64,000 nucleotides of DNA from Pseudofrankia inefficax (GTDB lineage Bacteria; Actinomycetota; Actinomycetes; Frankiales; Frankiaceae), in the NCBI RefSeq assembly GCF_000166135.1, contig NC_014666.1, forward strand, positions 5,146,001-5,210,000. Direction: 5' to 3'. Below are positions 19,717-30,700 of the stretch, in pieces. The position numbers and the translations under genes are program-made. Positions within the stretch are counted from its first letter, which is position 1. Each line of letters begins with the position of its first letter. A model generated the notes under the pieces. The model saw only the letters and a program-made list of their open reading frames with translations, had not been told where the DNA came from and searched no databases.

Positions 19717-20561
19717 GCGCGGCCGTGGGCGCCACGATCGGCGCCGTCCCCAGGCAGCGCCGGCACACGCTGCATTTCCTGCGCGGCATCCGACAGTCGT
19801 CGCCGGTGTTCCTCGGGACGACCGTCGACATGAGCCGGGTGACGGAGCACCGGGCCGAGGCGGCGCGCGCGGGCGAGCGATTCTCTCCGGTCAGCTACGT
19901 GCTCGTCGTCGCCGGCCGGGTGCTGGCGGAGCACCCCGACGCCAACGCCGCGATCCGGGGCACGCTCATCCCGAGACTGGCCCACTACCCGGTGGTGAAC
20001 GCCAAGCTGGCGCTCGACGCCACGCTGGCGGGCCAGCGGGTGGTGCTGGCGGCGGTGCTACCGGACCTGCAGCGCGCCACCCTCGCCGAGGTCCAGCGCC
20101 GGGTCGACTACTTCCGCGACGGCGACCCCGAGCGGCTTCCGGAGCTCGCCGGGGCCCGCGCCCTCGACCGGCTGCCCGGGCCGCTCGGGCGGCTCGTCTT
20201 CCGGGCCGCGACGACACCCCTGCGGCGCCGGGCCGCGGCGGTCGGCACCTTCGCGGTGTCCTCGCTCGGGCACCGGGCCGTCGACGGGTTCTACTCGGTC
20301 GGGGGCACCACCGTCACCCTCGGAGTCGGACGGATCGCCGAGCGGCCGGTGGTCCGCGACGCCACGGTGGTCGCCGCCCCGACCATGCGGCTCAGCCTGG
20401 TCTTCGACCACCGAGTGATCGACGGCGCGGAGGCCGCCGACGTCCTCACCGAGATCAAGGACGGGCTGGAGGACTTCCCGACACCGGAGGTGGCCGCTCC
20501 CCCGCTCGCCACGGGTACGACCGGCGAGGCTGGCACGACCGTTCCGGTGGCGGCCTCATGA
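19713..20561 (+). CDS. E2-type acyltransferase (2-oxoacid dehydrogenase acyltransferase family)
   Basis: 282 residues from the ATG that overlaps the ACP stop; the longer frame upstream is a shadow of the ACP gene. The C-terminal part has the HxxxDG catalytic motif of dihydrolipoamide acyltransferases and chloramphenicol acetyltransferase (DHRVIDGAEAA, His233 and Asp237). Unlike a true E2 subunit it has no lipoyl or subunit-binding domain. Family members in tetronate clusters (Agg4 of agglomerin) acetylate the primary hydroxyl on the tetronate ring, setting up elimination. Its place between the glyceryl-ACP genes and a hydrolase gene supports that role. The start has only a weak ribosome site, consistent with coupling through ATGA. 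Substrate and acyl donor are inferred from the family. Confidence 0.88.
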   Translation: MSAAVGATIGAVPRQRRHTLHFLRGIRQSSPVFLGTTVDMSRVTEHRAEAARAGERFSPVSYVLVVAGRVLAEHPDANAAIRGTLIPRLAHYPVVNAKLALDATLAGQRVVLAAVLPDLQRATLAEVQRRVDYFRDGDPERLPELAGARALDRLPGPLGRLVFRAATTPLRRRAAAVGTFAVSSLGHRAVDGFYSVGGTTVTLGVGRIAERPVVRDATVVAAPTMRLSLVFDHRVIDGAEAADVLTEIKDGLEDFPTPEVAAPPLATGTTGEAGTTVPVAAS

Positions 20562-21598
20562 GCAACGACGTCGCCGAGCTGAAGCGGTTCGTGGTCGCGC
20601 ACGCCAGGGCGCAGAAGATCGCCGGCTACCGCGACGTGCTCGCCCGGGTGCAGCACGACGGCGACGGCCCGGGCTCCTGGGTGCGGGTGTGGAGCGAGGA
20701 GGCGGCGAGGTTCGAGCGGGCCGGCCGCCCCTGGGAGGCCAGCCGCCGCTACGCGCTCGCCCGGTTCCCGTTCGTCGACGGTCCGGCCAGGCAGGAGGCG
20801 ATGGACCGCTGCGTCGCCACGTTCGAGGACTGGCGCCGCGAGCGGCCCGACATCGAGGAGGTCGAGGTCGCCCTCGACGGTCAGCGGTTCCGGTGCTGGG
20901 CCAGCGGGCTGTCCGCCACGCAGCGTCGCCCCACCCTCCTGATCAGCGGCGGCATCGTCACGGTCAAGGAACAGTGGGCGCCGATGCTGCCGATGCTGCG
21001 GCGGTTCGGGATGGCCGTCGTCGCCGCCGACATGCCGGGCGCCGGGGAGAACCCGCTGGTCTACGGCGCCGACAGCGGGCGGATGTGGAGCGCCGTCCTG
21101 GACGCCGTCGCCGACCGCGCGGACGTGACCCGCTCCTTCGCGATCGCCCTGAGCTTCAGCGGCCACCTGACGCTGCGCCAGGCGCTGCACGACCAGCGCA
21201 TCCGGGGGGTGGTGACGGTCGGCGCGCCGGTGAGCGACTTCTTCACCGACGGCCTCTGGCATGGCCGTGTCCCGCGCATCACGCTGCGCACCCTCGCGCA
21301 CATGGCCGGCCACGGGAGGATGGGCCGGGTCCCGCCGGCCGAGCTGGCCCGCTGGGCGCTCAGCGACGACGAGCTCGCCCGGCTGCGCGTCCCGGTCTTC
21401 TACACCGCCTGCCAGCGCGACGAGATCATCCCGGCCAGCGATGTGGCCCGGCTGCGGCGACGCGTCCAGAATCTTCACGTTCTCGAGCACGACGACGTCC
21501 ACGGCGCGCCGAACCACACCGCGCGCACCCAGCTGTGGACCCTCACCTCCCTGCTGCGGATGCGGCTTTCCGGTCGTCGACGCCGACCGACAGGTTGA
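20558..21598 (+). CDS. Alpha/beta hydrolase, probable tetronate acetate eliminase
   Basis: 346 residues; the ATG overlaps the previous stop (ATGA). It has an alpha/beta-hydrolase core from about residue 120 (LLISGG, then AADMPGAGEN), a nucleophile elbow ALSFSGH with Ser199 as the best candidate nucleophile, an acid residue Asp288 in CQRDEIIP, and a C-terminal His (His315 or His320). A helical N-terminal extension of about 100 residues is typical of the FrsA/DUF1100-like branch. In tetronate clusters the gene after the E2-type acyltransferase encodes an eliminase (Agg5 type) that removes acetate to give the exocyclic methylene; the same order here suggests the same job. The elbow is AxSxS where GxSxG is usual. 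It could instead be an esterase or an editing hydrolase. Confidence 0.86.
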   Translation: MSNDVAELKRFVVAHARAQKIAGYRDVLARVQHDGDGPGSWVRVWSEEAARFERAGRPWEASRRYALARFPFVDGPARQEAMDRCVATFEDWRRERPDIEEVEVALDGQRFRCWASGLSATQRRPTLLISGGIVTVKEQWAPMLPMLRRFGMAVVAADMPGAGENPLVYGADSGRMWSAVLDAVADRADVTRSFAIALSFSGHLTLRQALHDQRIRGVVTVGAPVSDFFTDGLWHGRVPRITLRTLAHMAGHGRMGRVPPAELARWALSDDELARLRVPVFYTACQRDEIIPASDVARLRRRVQNLHVLEHDDVHGAPNHTARTQLWTLTSLLRMRLSGRRRRPTG

Positions 21599-21714
21599 CC
21601 TTTCGCCGTCGGCCCGGCCGGCGCTTTAGCGGCGTGCAAGAGGGCCTTCAGGACCGCTGGCGAGGATGACCGGGTACGCCTCGCCGGATTTCCGGGAAAC
21701 CTTGGGCAGGGTCG
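21599..21714 (+). other. 116-bp gap between tetronate cassette and loading PKS gene
   Basis: This is the longest non-coding stretch in the window and the only plausible place for an internal promoter. TTGACC at 21595-21600 resembles a -35 box, but no -10 box stands at a normal distance, and I see no clear hairpin terminator. The following gene could be read through from upstream or from an unrecognised promoter here. Confidence 0.5.
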
Positions 21715-24700
21715 GTGAATAGAGCGATGGGTGAGTCGCGGCGCGCTGCAACAGAAACGACGGCGGAGACCGAACCAATTGCGGTCGTCGGAATGTCGTG
21801 CCGGCTGCCGGGCGCCGCTGATCTCGACGCTTTCTGGCGCCTTCTGGAAAATGGCGGCGACGCCGTCACCGAGGCACCACCCGGCCGCTGGGAAGGCGTT
21901 CCTGAACCGTACCGCCGGGGTGGCTTCCTCGACCGGGTGGACGAGTTCGACGCCGACTTCTTCGGGATGTCGCCCCGCGAGGCCGCGATGACGGACCCGC
22001 GGCAGCGGCTGGCGCTGGAGCTGTCCTGGGAGGCGCTCGAGAACGCCGGAGTCCTTCCCGGGCAGCTGCGCGGGAGCCGAACCGGCGTGTACGTCGGCGC
22101 GATCGGGGACGACTACGCGACGGTGGTGCACCGCAACGGCGCGGACGACCTCACCTCGCACTCCATGACCGGACTGCACCGGAGCCTGATCGCCAACCGG
22201 GTCTCCTACGTCCTGGGGCTGCGCGGGCCGAGCCTGACCGTCGACAGTGGGCAGTCGTCGTCGCTGGCCTCGGTCCACCTCGCATGCGAGAGCATCCGCC
22301 GGGGCGAGTCGGCCTTCGCCCTGGCCGGTGGCGTCAACCTGAACCTCGCCGTCGAGAACGTCGTCGCCGCCATCAGGTTCGGCGGTCTGTCGCCGGATGG
22401 CCGGTGCCACACGTTCGACGCCCGCGCGAACGGCTACGTCCGGGGCGAGGGCGGCGCCGTCGTCGTGCTGGCGCCGCTGTCCAGGGCCCGCGCGGACGGC
22501 CTGCGGATCCACGGCCTGGTGCGCGGCGGGGCGATCAACAACGATGGCGGCTCGGACGGGCTCACCGTTCCCGACCGGGAGGCGCAGGAGGAGGTCCTCC
22601 GGCTCGCCTACCGGCACGCCCGGGTCGACCCGGGCGCCGTGCAGTACGTCGAGCTTCACGGCACCGGCACCAGGGTCGGCGATCCCATCGAGGCGGCCGC
22701 GCTCGGCGCCACCCTCGGAGCCGCGCGGCCGGCCGGAGACGCGCTGCTGGTCGGCTCGGCGAAGACGAACGTCGGTCATCTGGAGGCGGCGGCGGGCGTC
22801 GTCGGGCTCGTGAAGACGTTGCTGAGCCTGGACCGCCGCCGCGTCCCGGCGAGTCTGCACTTCGAGCGGCCCAACCCGGCGGTTCCACTGGACGAGTACC
22901 GCCTGCGAGTCAACACGGCGCTGACCGACTGGCCCGCGAACGGCGGCCCGCTGCTCGCGGGAGTCTCGTCGTTCGGCATGGGCGGCACCAACGTCCACCT
23001 CGTGCTTGAGCAGGCGCCGGAGGCCCATCCCGGCCCGGCGGGCGGTGCCGGGCCGGCACCGGCCGGCGAGGAGGGCGAGGTTGACGACCGGCCGGCGGTC
23101 GCGTGGCTGCTTTCGGCGCGGACGCCGGCGGCGCTGGCGCAGCAGGCCGCCCGCCTGGGTGCCGCGGTGTCCGGACGGGACGCGGCCGCGAGCAGCCCCG
23201 CCCGGGTGGCCGCGGCGTTGGAGCGTCGCACCGTCTTTCCTTACCGGGCGGCAGTGACCGGCGACGACCGGGACACTCTGGTAGGCGCGCTCGACGCGCT
23301 GGCTCACGGTCTGCCGGCTCCCCACCTGGCCACCGGCAAGGCTGCCCTGTCAGCCGACGCGCCACGGGTCGTGTTCGTCTACCCGGGCCAGGGATCGCAG
23401 TGGCCAGGCATGGCCGCCGGTCTGGCCGCGGCCGACCCGGTCTTTGCCCAGGCGTTCGAAGGAGCCACCGCGGCGCTAGCGCCCTACGTCGACTGGGACC
23501 CCGCCGTACTACTAACCGGCGACGACCCCGGCTTCGATCGGGTCGACGTCGTTCAACCCGCCCTCTGGGCCGTCATGATCGCCCTCACCACCTGGTGGCG
23601 CGCACACGGCATTGTGCCCGACGCCGTCGTCGGCCACAGCCAAGGCGAAATCGCCGCCGCCACCACCGCCGGAATCCTCACCCTCGACCAAGGCGCCCGA
23701 CTCATCACCACCCGCGCCACCCTCCTACGCCGACTCGCCGGCACCGGCGGCATGCTCGCCATCCCCCACACCCCCCACACCATCCCCGACGGCCTGCACA
23801 TCGCCGCCTACAACAGCCCCACCCACACCGTTCTCGCCGGACCCGTCGAACCACTCCACCAGGCCCTCGCCGACTACCAGCGACAAGGCATCCGCGCACG
23901 CCTCATCGACGTCACCTACGCCAGCCACACCCCCGCCATCGAACCCCTCCACGACGACCTACTCACCCAACTCGCGAGCCTCACCCCAAACCCCACCAGC
24001 GAAGGCGCCCCACGCTTCTACTCCACCCGCACCACCCAGATCCTCACTCCCAGCGACCTCACCCCCGACTACTGGTACGACAACCTCCGCCACCCCGTCC
24101 GCCTCACCCAAACCATCACCAACACCAGAAACGACGGCCACACCCACTGGATCGAAATCAGCCCACACCCCACCCTCACCACCCCCCTCCACGACACCCT
24201 CCACACCCCCGACACCCCAGACACCCCAGACACCACCAGCCCCGACCCGGTAGTCCTGCACACCCTGCGACGCGACCACGACACCCCGGCCCACCATTTG
24301 GCAGTCCTCGCGAACGCCTGGACCCACGGCCTCCCCGCACACTGGCGACGAACCGAGGCCAACCCAGCTCTCGACCTGCCGACCTACCCGTTCCAGCGCG
24401 AGCCCCATTGGGTAGCGCGGCGGCAGAGCCAGCCGGCCCCCTCGCTGGACGGCCCGGGCGCCGGGTCCAGTACCGCGACTCAGCCCGCCACCGCGATCCA
24501 GCCGGGCGCAGCGGCCGCACCCGAAACCGGGGGCACGCCGGGCTCGACGGGTCAGCCTGGCCGGGAGCCGGCCGGCGCGCTCGGTGCCTTCGCGGCGCTT
24601 CCCGACGGACCGCGCGCCGCGGCGCTCGCCAACCTGGTCCGCACGGGCGCGGCAGCCGTCCTGGGAGTCTCCGACCCGGCCACGATCGACGAGTCCCGCA

Positions 24701-27700
24701 CCTTCAAGGACCTCGGCTTCGACTCGACGATGGCCCTCGAGCTGCGCAACCACCTGGCCGCCTCGACCGGCCTGCCGCTGCCGACCGGCCTGGTGTACGA
24801 GCGGCCGACGTGCGCGGCCGTCGTCGCGCTGCTCGACGCGGAGATCGCCGGCGATACTCCGGACGCGGACCGCGCCGAGACGACGGGCGGCTCCGACGAG
24901 CCGATCGCCATCGTCGCCATGAGCTGCCGGTACCCGGGCGGCGTGGAGTCGCCCGACGACCTGTGGCGGCTCGTCACAGCCGAGCGGGACGCGACGTCCG
25001 ACTTCCCGGACAACCGGGGCTGGAATATCGACGAACTCATCGGAGCGGAATTCGGCGGGACGGAGCCGGGAACCGCGGTCCCGCTGCGCGGCGGATTCCT
25101 CGCCACCGCCGACCAGTTCGACAGCGACTTCTTCGGAATCAACGCCCGGGAAGCCGCCGGAATGGAACCGCAGCAGCGCGTGCTGCTCGAGACCGCGTGG
25201 GAGACGCTCGAACGGGCCGGTCTGGATCCGACCGGCCTGCGGGGCCGCCGTATCGGGGTGTTCGTCGGCGCGATGTCGCAGGAATACGGGCCCCGACTGC
25301 GGGAGTCGGCGGGTGAGCAGCGCGGCTATCTTCTCACCGGGAACGCGGCGAGCGTGGCGTCCGGCCGGGTGGCGTACACCTTTGGCCTCGAAGGACCGGC
25401 GCTGACCGTCGACACCGCGTGTTCGTCATCGCTGGTCGCCATTCACCTGGCCGCCCAGGCGCTGCGCAACGGGGAATGCACCCAGGCGCTGGCCGGTGGG
25501 GTGACCGTCATGGCCTCGCCCGGCATCTTTCTGGAGTTCGCCCGCCAGGGTGGCCTGGCCGCGGACGGCCGGGTGAAGTCGTTCGCCGCCGGGGCGGACG
25601 GCACGGCCTGGTCGGAGGGCGCGGGCCTGCTGCTGCTGGAACGCCTGTCGGACGCCCGCGCGAACGGCCACCGGATCCTCGCCGTGCTACGCGGCTCCGC
25701 CGTCAACCAGGACGGCGCCTCCAACGGCCTCACCGCCCCCAACGGCCTCTCCCAGCAACGGCTGATCCGCCAGGCGCTCGCGAACGCGCGGCTCACGCCG
25801 GCCGACGTCGACGCCGTCGAGGCCCACGGCACCGGCACGACCCTCGGCGACCCCATCGAGGCCGACGCGCTGCTGGCGACCTATGGCCAGCACCGATCTG
25901 ACGACCAGCCGCTGTTCCTCGGCTCGATCAAGTCGAACATCGGCCACAGCCAGGCAGCGGCCGGCGTCGCCGGCGTCATCAAGATGGTCATGGCACTACG
26001 CCACGCCACCCTCCCCCGAACGCTGCACGTCGACGCGCCCACCCCGCACGTCGACTGGGCCACCGGGCAGGTGGAGCTCCTGACCGACTCGATGCCCTGG
26101 CCCGACCGGCACCGACCGCGGCGCGCCGCCGTGTCCTCCTTCGGCATCAGCGGCACCAACGCCCACCTCATCCTCGAACAGGCACCCCTCACGGACAGCA
26201 CCGCGCACGTCGAGGTCGCGGCCCCACCGAATACCCCGACGTCCTGGGTCCTGTCCGCCAAGACCCCCGCCGGGCTGCGCGAACAGGCCGCCCAGCTACA
26301 CGCGGCCCTCACCGACCGGGCGGACGCGACCCCGTCCGCCGTGGCCACCACCCTGCATCGCCGCAGTGCCTTCGCGCACCGCGCCGCGATCACCGGCACC
26401 CACCAGCCAGACCTCCTCGCCGGCCTGCGGGCACTCGCCGAGGACCAGCCAGCCACCCAACTGACCGTCGCGCACAGCAGCCGGCTGACCAGCCCTCGCG
26501 TGGTGTTCGTCTACCCGGGCCAGGGCTCCCAATGGCCAGGCATGGCCGCCGGCCTCGCCACAGCCGACCCGGTCTTTCACCAGGCATTGGAAGAAGCGAC
26601 CACGGCACTCGCGCCCTACGTCGACTGGAACCCCGCCACGCTCCTCGACGGCCACGATCCAGGCTTCGACCGGGTCGACGTCGTCCAACCCGCCCTCTGG
26701 GCCGTCATGATCGCCCTCACCACCTGGTGGCGCCAACACGGCGTAACACCCGCCGCAGTCGTCGGACACAGCCAAGGCGAAATCGCCGCCGCAGTCACCG
26801 CAGGAATCCTCACCCTCGACCAAGGCGCCCACCTCATCACCACCCGCGCACACCTCCTACGCCAACTCGCCGGCACCGGCGGCATGCTCACCATCCCCCA
26901 CACCCTCACCCCCGACGACATCCCCGACGGGCTGCACATCGCCGCGCACAACAGCCCCACCAACACCGTCCTCGCCGGACCGACCGAACCACTCCACAAA
27001 GCCCTAGCCCACTACCAGCAACAAGGCATCCGAGCCCGCCTCATCGACGTCGACTACGCCAGCCACACCCCCGCCATCGAACCCCTCCGAGAAGAACTCC
27101 TCACCCAACTCGCAGGCCTCACCCCTAGTCCCATCGCCGACGGCAACCCACGCTTCTACTCCACCCGCACCACCCAGGTCGTCGACCCGAGCGACCTCAC
27201 CCCCGAGTACTGGTTTGACAATCTCCGCCACCCCGTCCACCTCACCGAAACCATTACCAACACCCAACAAGACGGCCACACCCACTGGATCGAAATCAGC
27301 CCACACCCCACCCTCACCACCGCACTACACGACACCCTCGACACCAACACCCCAACCACCCCCGACCCCGTCGTCCTCCACACCCTGCGACGCGACCACG
27401 ACACCCCCACCGACCATCTGACAGCCCTCACCACCGCCTGGACCCACGGCCTGCCCACCCACTGGCGGTCAGCCGAAACCAACCCAGCACCGGACCTCCC
27501 TACCTACCCCTTCCAGCGCCAGCGCTACTGGCTCAACCCCCCACCCGCCACCAGCCAGGTCAACCCCGACAGCCATCCCTGGATCACCCACACCACCGAG
27601 CACCCCGACGGCACCCACCACCACACCGGCCACCTCGACCCCGCAGACCACCCCTGGCTCACCGACCACACCATCGCCGGAAACCCCATCCTCCCCGCCA

Positions 27701-30700
27701 CCGCCTACCTCGACCTCACCCTCCACGCCCTCCAGAACACCCCACACCACATCGAAGACCTCACCCTCCACACCCCGCTCCCCACCGACCAGCCCATCGA
27801 CCTCCACCTCACCCACACCCCCACCGGCCCACCCACCCTCACCATTCACAGCCGGCCCACCGACAGCGCTCAGCCCTGGACCCACCACGCCACCGCCACC
27901 CTCACCAACAGCAGCCAGACCCCACCGCCAAACCCCGACCAAACCTGGCCACCCCCCAACACCCAGACCCACGACCTCACCCACGCCTACCAGCAGCTCG
28001 ACGCCGCCGGCTACCACTACGGCCCGACGTTCCAGAACCTCCACCAGCTCTGGACCGACCCAAGCCGGACCACCCACCACGCCCACATCCGACTCCCCGA
28101 CACCCTCACCACCGCCGGGCACACCCTCCACCCCGCGCTCCTCGACGCGGCCCTCCACCCGGTCCTGCTGGCCTGGTACGAGCTGAGGCACGACACAGCG
28201 GCCGACGAGCTCCTCCTGCCCTTCTCGCTGAACGGCGTCCGCCTGTACGCCACCGGCCCGACGGAGGCCTACGTCCTGCTCACGGCCACCGGGCCGACGA
28301 CGTTCCGCGTCGAGCTCCGCGCCCTCGACGGCGCGCCGATCGCGACGATCGACTCGGTGGCGTTCCGTCCGACCGCGAGCTCGGCCCTGTCACGACCCGG
28401 CGGCGACGACCAGTTCGCCCTGGGATGGTCGCCGGCCGCGGCGCGGGCCGAACCCGCCACGACCGCGACAGACAGCTGGGCCGTGCTGGGCGGGCGTCTT
28501 CCTCTCTCGGTGCCGGCGAGATACCAGGACCTGGCCGACCTTCGTTCCGCGCTGGACTCCGGCGCGGCGGCACCGACCGTCGTCATCGCCGACCTCAGCG
28601 ACTCGGCAGGGAGCCGGCCTTCCGACCCCGAGCCGGCCAGCGCCGAAGCAGCCCAGGCGGCGACCTCGGCCGCGTTGCGCCTGTTGCGCGACTGGCTCGC
28701 CGACGAGCGGCTGGTGGCCGGCGACCTGGTCGTGGTGACCCGGGGCGCGGTGCGGGTCGACCCGACCGGCGCGCGGCCAGCCGGCGACGAACCGGTCGAC
28801 CCCGCGCAGGCCTCCGTGTGGGGCCTGGTCCGGTCGGCTCAGCTGGAGCATCCCGACCGGGTTGTCCTGCTCGACGTGGACGGCACGGCCGCCTCGCTCG
28901 ACGCGATGCCGGCCGCCGTCTCGGCGGCGCTGCGTGAGCGGGAGTACCAGGTCGCCCTCCGCGAGGGCCGGACTCACCATGCGCGGCTGCGGACTCGGTC
29001 CCGAGACTCGCTGGTGGTGCCACCGGGTGCGGTGAGCTGGCGGCTGACGGCGTCGGACGAAGGCACCCTGGCCGGTCTGGCCCTGAACGCGGCGCCAGCG
29101 TCGACGCGAACCACTCCTCAGGCCGACAAGCCGGAAGACCTGGAGACGGGCGCCCCGGAGACGGCCGACCTGAGGCCGGACGGTCTGGAGCCGGACGAGG
29201 TCCGCATCGCCGTGCGGGCGGCGGGCCTGAACTTCCGCGACGTCCTGATCGCCCTCGGGGCCTATCCCGATCCGGCTGTCCTCGGGTCCGAGGCCGCCGG
29301 CGTGGTGACGGCCGTCGGTTCGCGGGTCGAGGCGTTCGCCCCCGGCGACCGGGTGACCGGGCTGGTCCCGGAGGCCTTCGGCCCGTCCGGAGTGACCGAC
29401 CAGCGGCTGCTGTTCCGGATCCCGGACGGCTGGACGTTCCGCGAGGCGGCGGCGGTCCCCGTCATCTACCTCACCGCCTACTACGGGCTCGTGGACCTGG
29501 CCGGCCTGCGGGCGGGGCAGCGAGTGCTGGTGCACGCCGCGGCCGGCGGTGTCGGAAGCGCGGCCGTGCAGCTCGCCCGTCAGCTGGGCGCGGAGGTGTT
29601 CGCCACGGCGAGCCGGCCGAAGCACGCCGGCCTGCGCGAGGCCGGCCTCGACGGCACCCACCTCGCCGACTCCCGCACGCTGGAGTTCGAACGGCAGTTC
29701 CTCGACGCGACGGCGGGCGAGGGGATGGACGTCGTCCTGCACTCGCTGGCCGGCGCGCACACCGACGCCTCGCTGCGGCTGCTCCCACGCGGAGGCCGGT
29801 TCGTCGAGCTCGGCAAGACCGACCGCCGCGACCCCGCCGAGGTCGCCGCCGGTCATCCGGGCGTCGACTACCTGCCGTTCGACCTGCTGACGGTGCCGGC
29901 GGAGCGGATCGCGGCGATGATCCGCGAGCTGGTGCCGCTGTTCGAGCGCGGGGTGCTGAGCCCGCCGCCGGTCACCTCCTGGGACGTCCGCGACGCCCCG
30001 GCCGCGTTCCGTCAGCTGCAGCAGGCTCGTCACGTGGGCAAGGTCGTCCTCACGGTTCCCACACCGCTCGACCCATCCGGCACGATCTTGATCACCGGCG
30101 GAACCGGCACACTGGGCGCCCAGGTGGCCCGGCATCTCGTGACCGCGCACGGGGCACGCCAGCTACTCCTGGTCAGCCGACGCGGTCCCGACGCGCCGGG
30201 AGCCGCCGACCTCGCCGACGAGCTGCGCGCGCTCGGCGCGACCACCACCGTGGTCGCCGCCGACCTCGGTGACCTCCAGGCCACCACGCAGGTACTGGCC
30301 GCGGTCGCGCCAGACCACCCGCTCACCATGGTGGTTCACGCGGCCGGTCTCCTCGACGACGCCACGGTCGCGGCGCTCACGCCCGACCAGCTCGCCTCGG
30401 TCTTCCGCGCGAAGGCCGACGCGGCCTGGCAGCTGCACCGCCTGACCGCCGGGCTGGACCTCAGCGACTTCGTGCTGTTCTCCTCGGCGACCGGCGTGCT
30501 CGGGTCGGCGGGCCAGGCCAACTACAGCGCCGCGAACAGCTACCTCGACGCGCTCGCGCTGCACCGCCACGCCCACGGGCTGCCCGCGACGTCGATGGTC
30601 TGGGGGCTGTGGGCGGCGGCGAGCGGGATGACGGGGCATCTCGCCGGCCGGGACGTCACCCGGCTGCGGCAGACGGGGCTTGCTCCGCTGTCGACGGCAC

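Noticed and set aside
21595-21714. Promoter with TTGACC at 21595-21600
   Set aside because: No matching -10 hexamer lies 16-19 bases downstream; the nearest AT-containing hexamer (TTTAGC at 21625) is 24 bases away.
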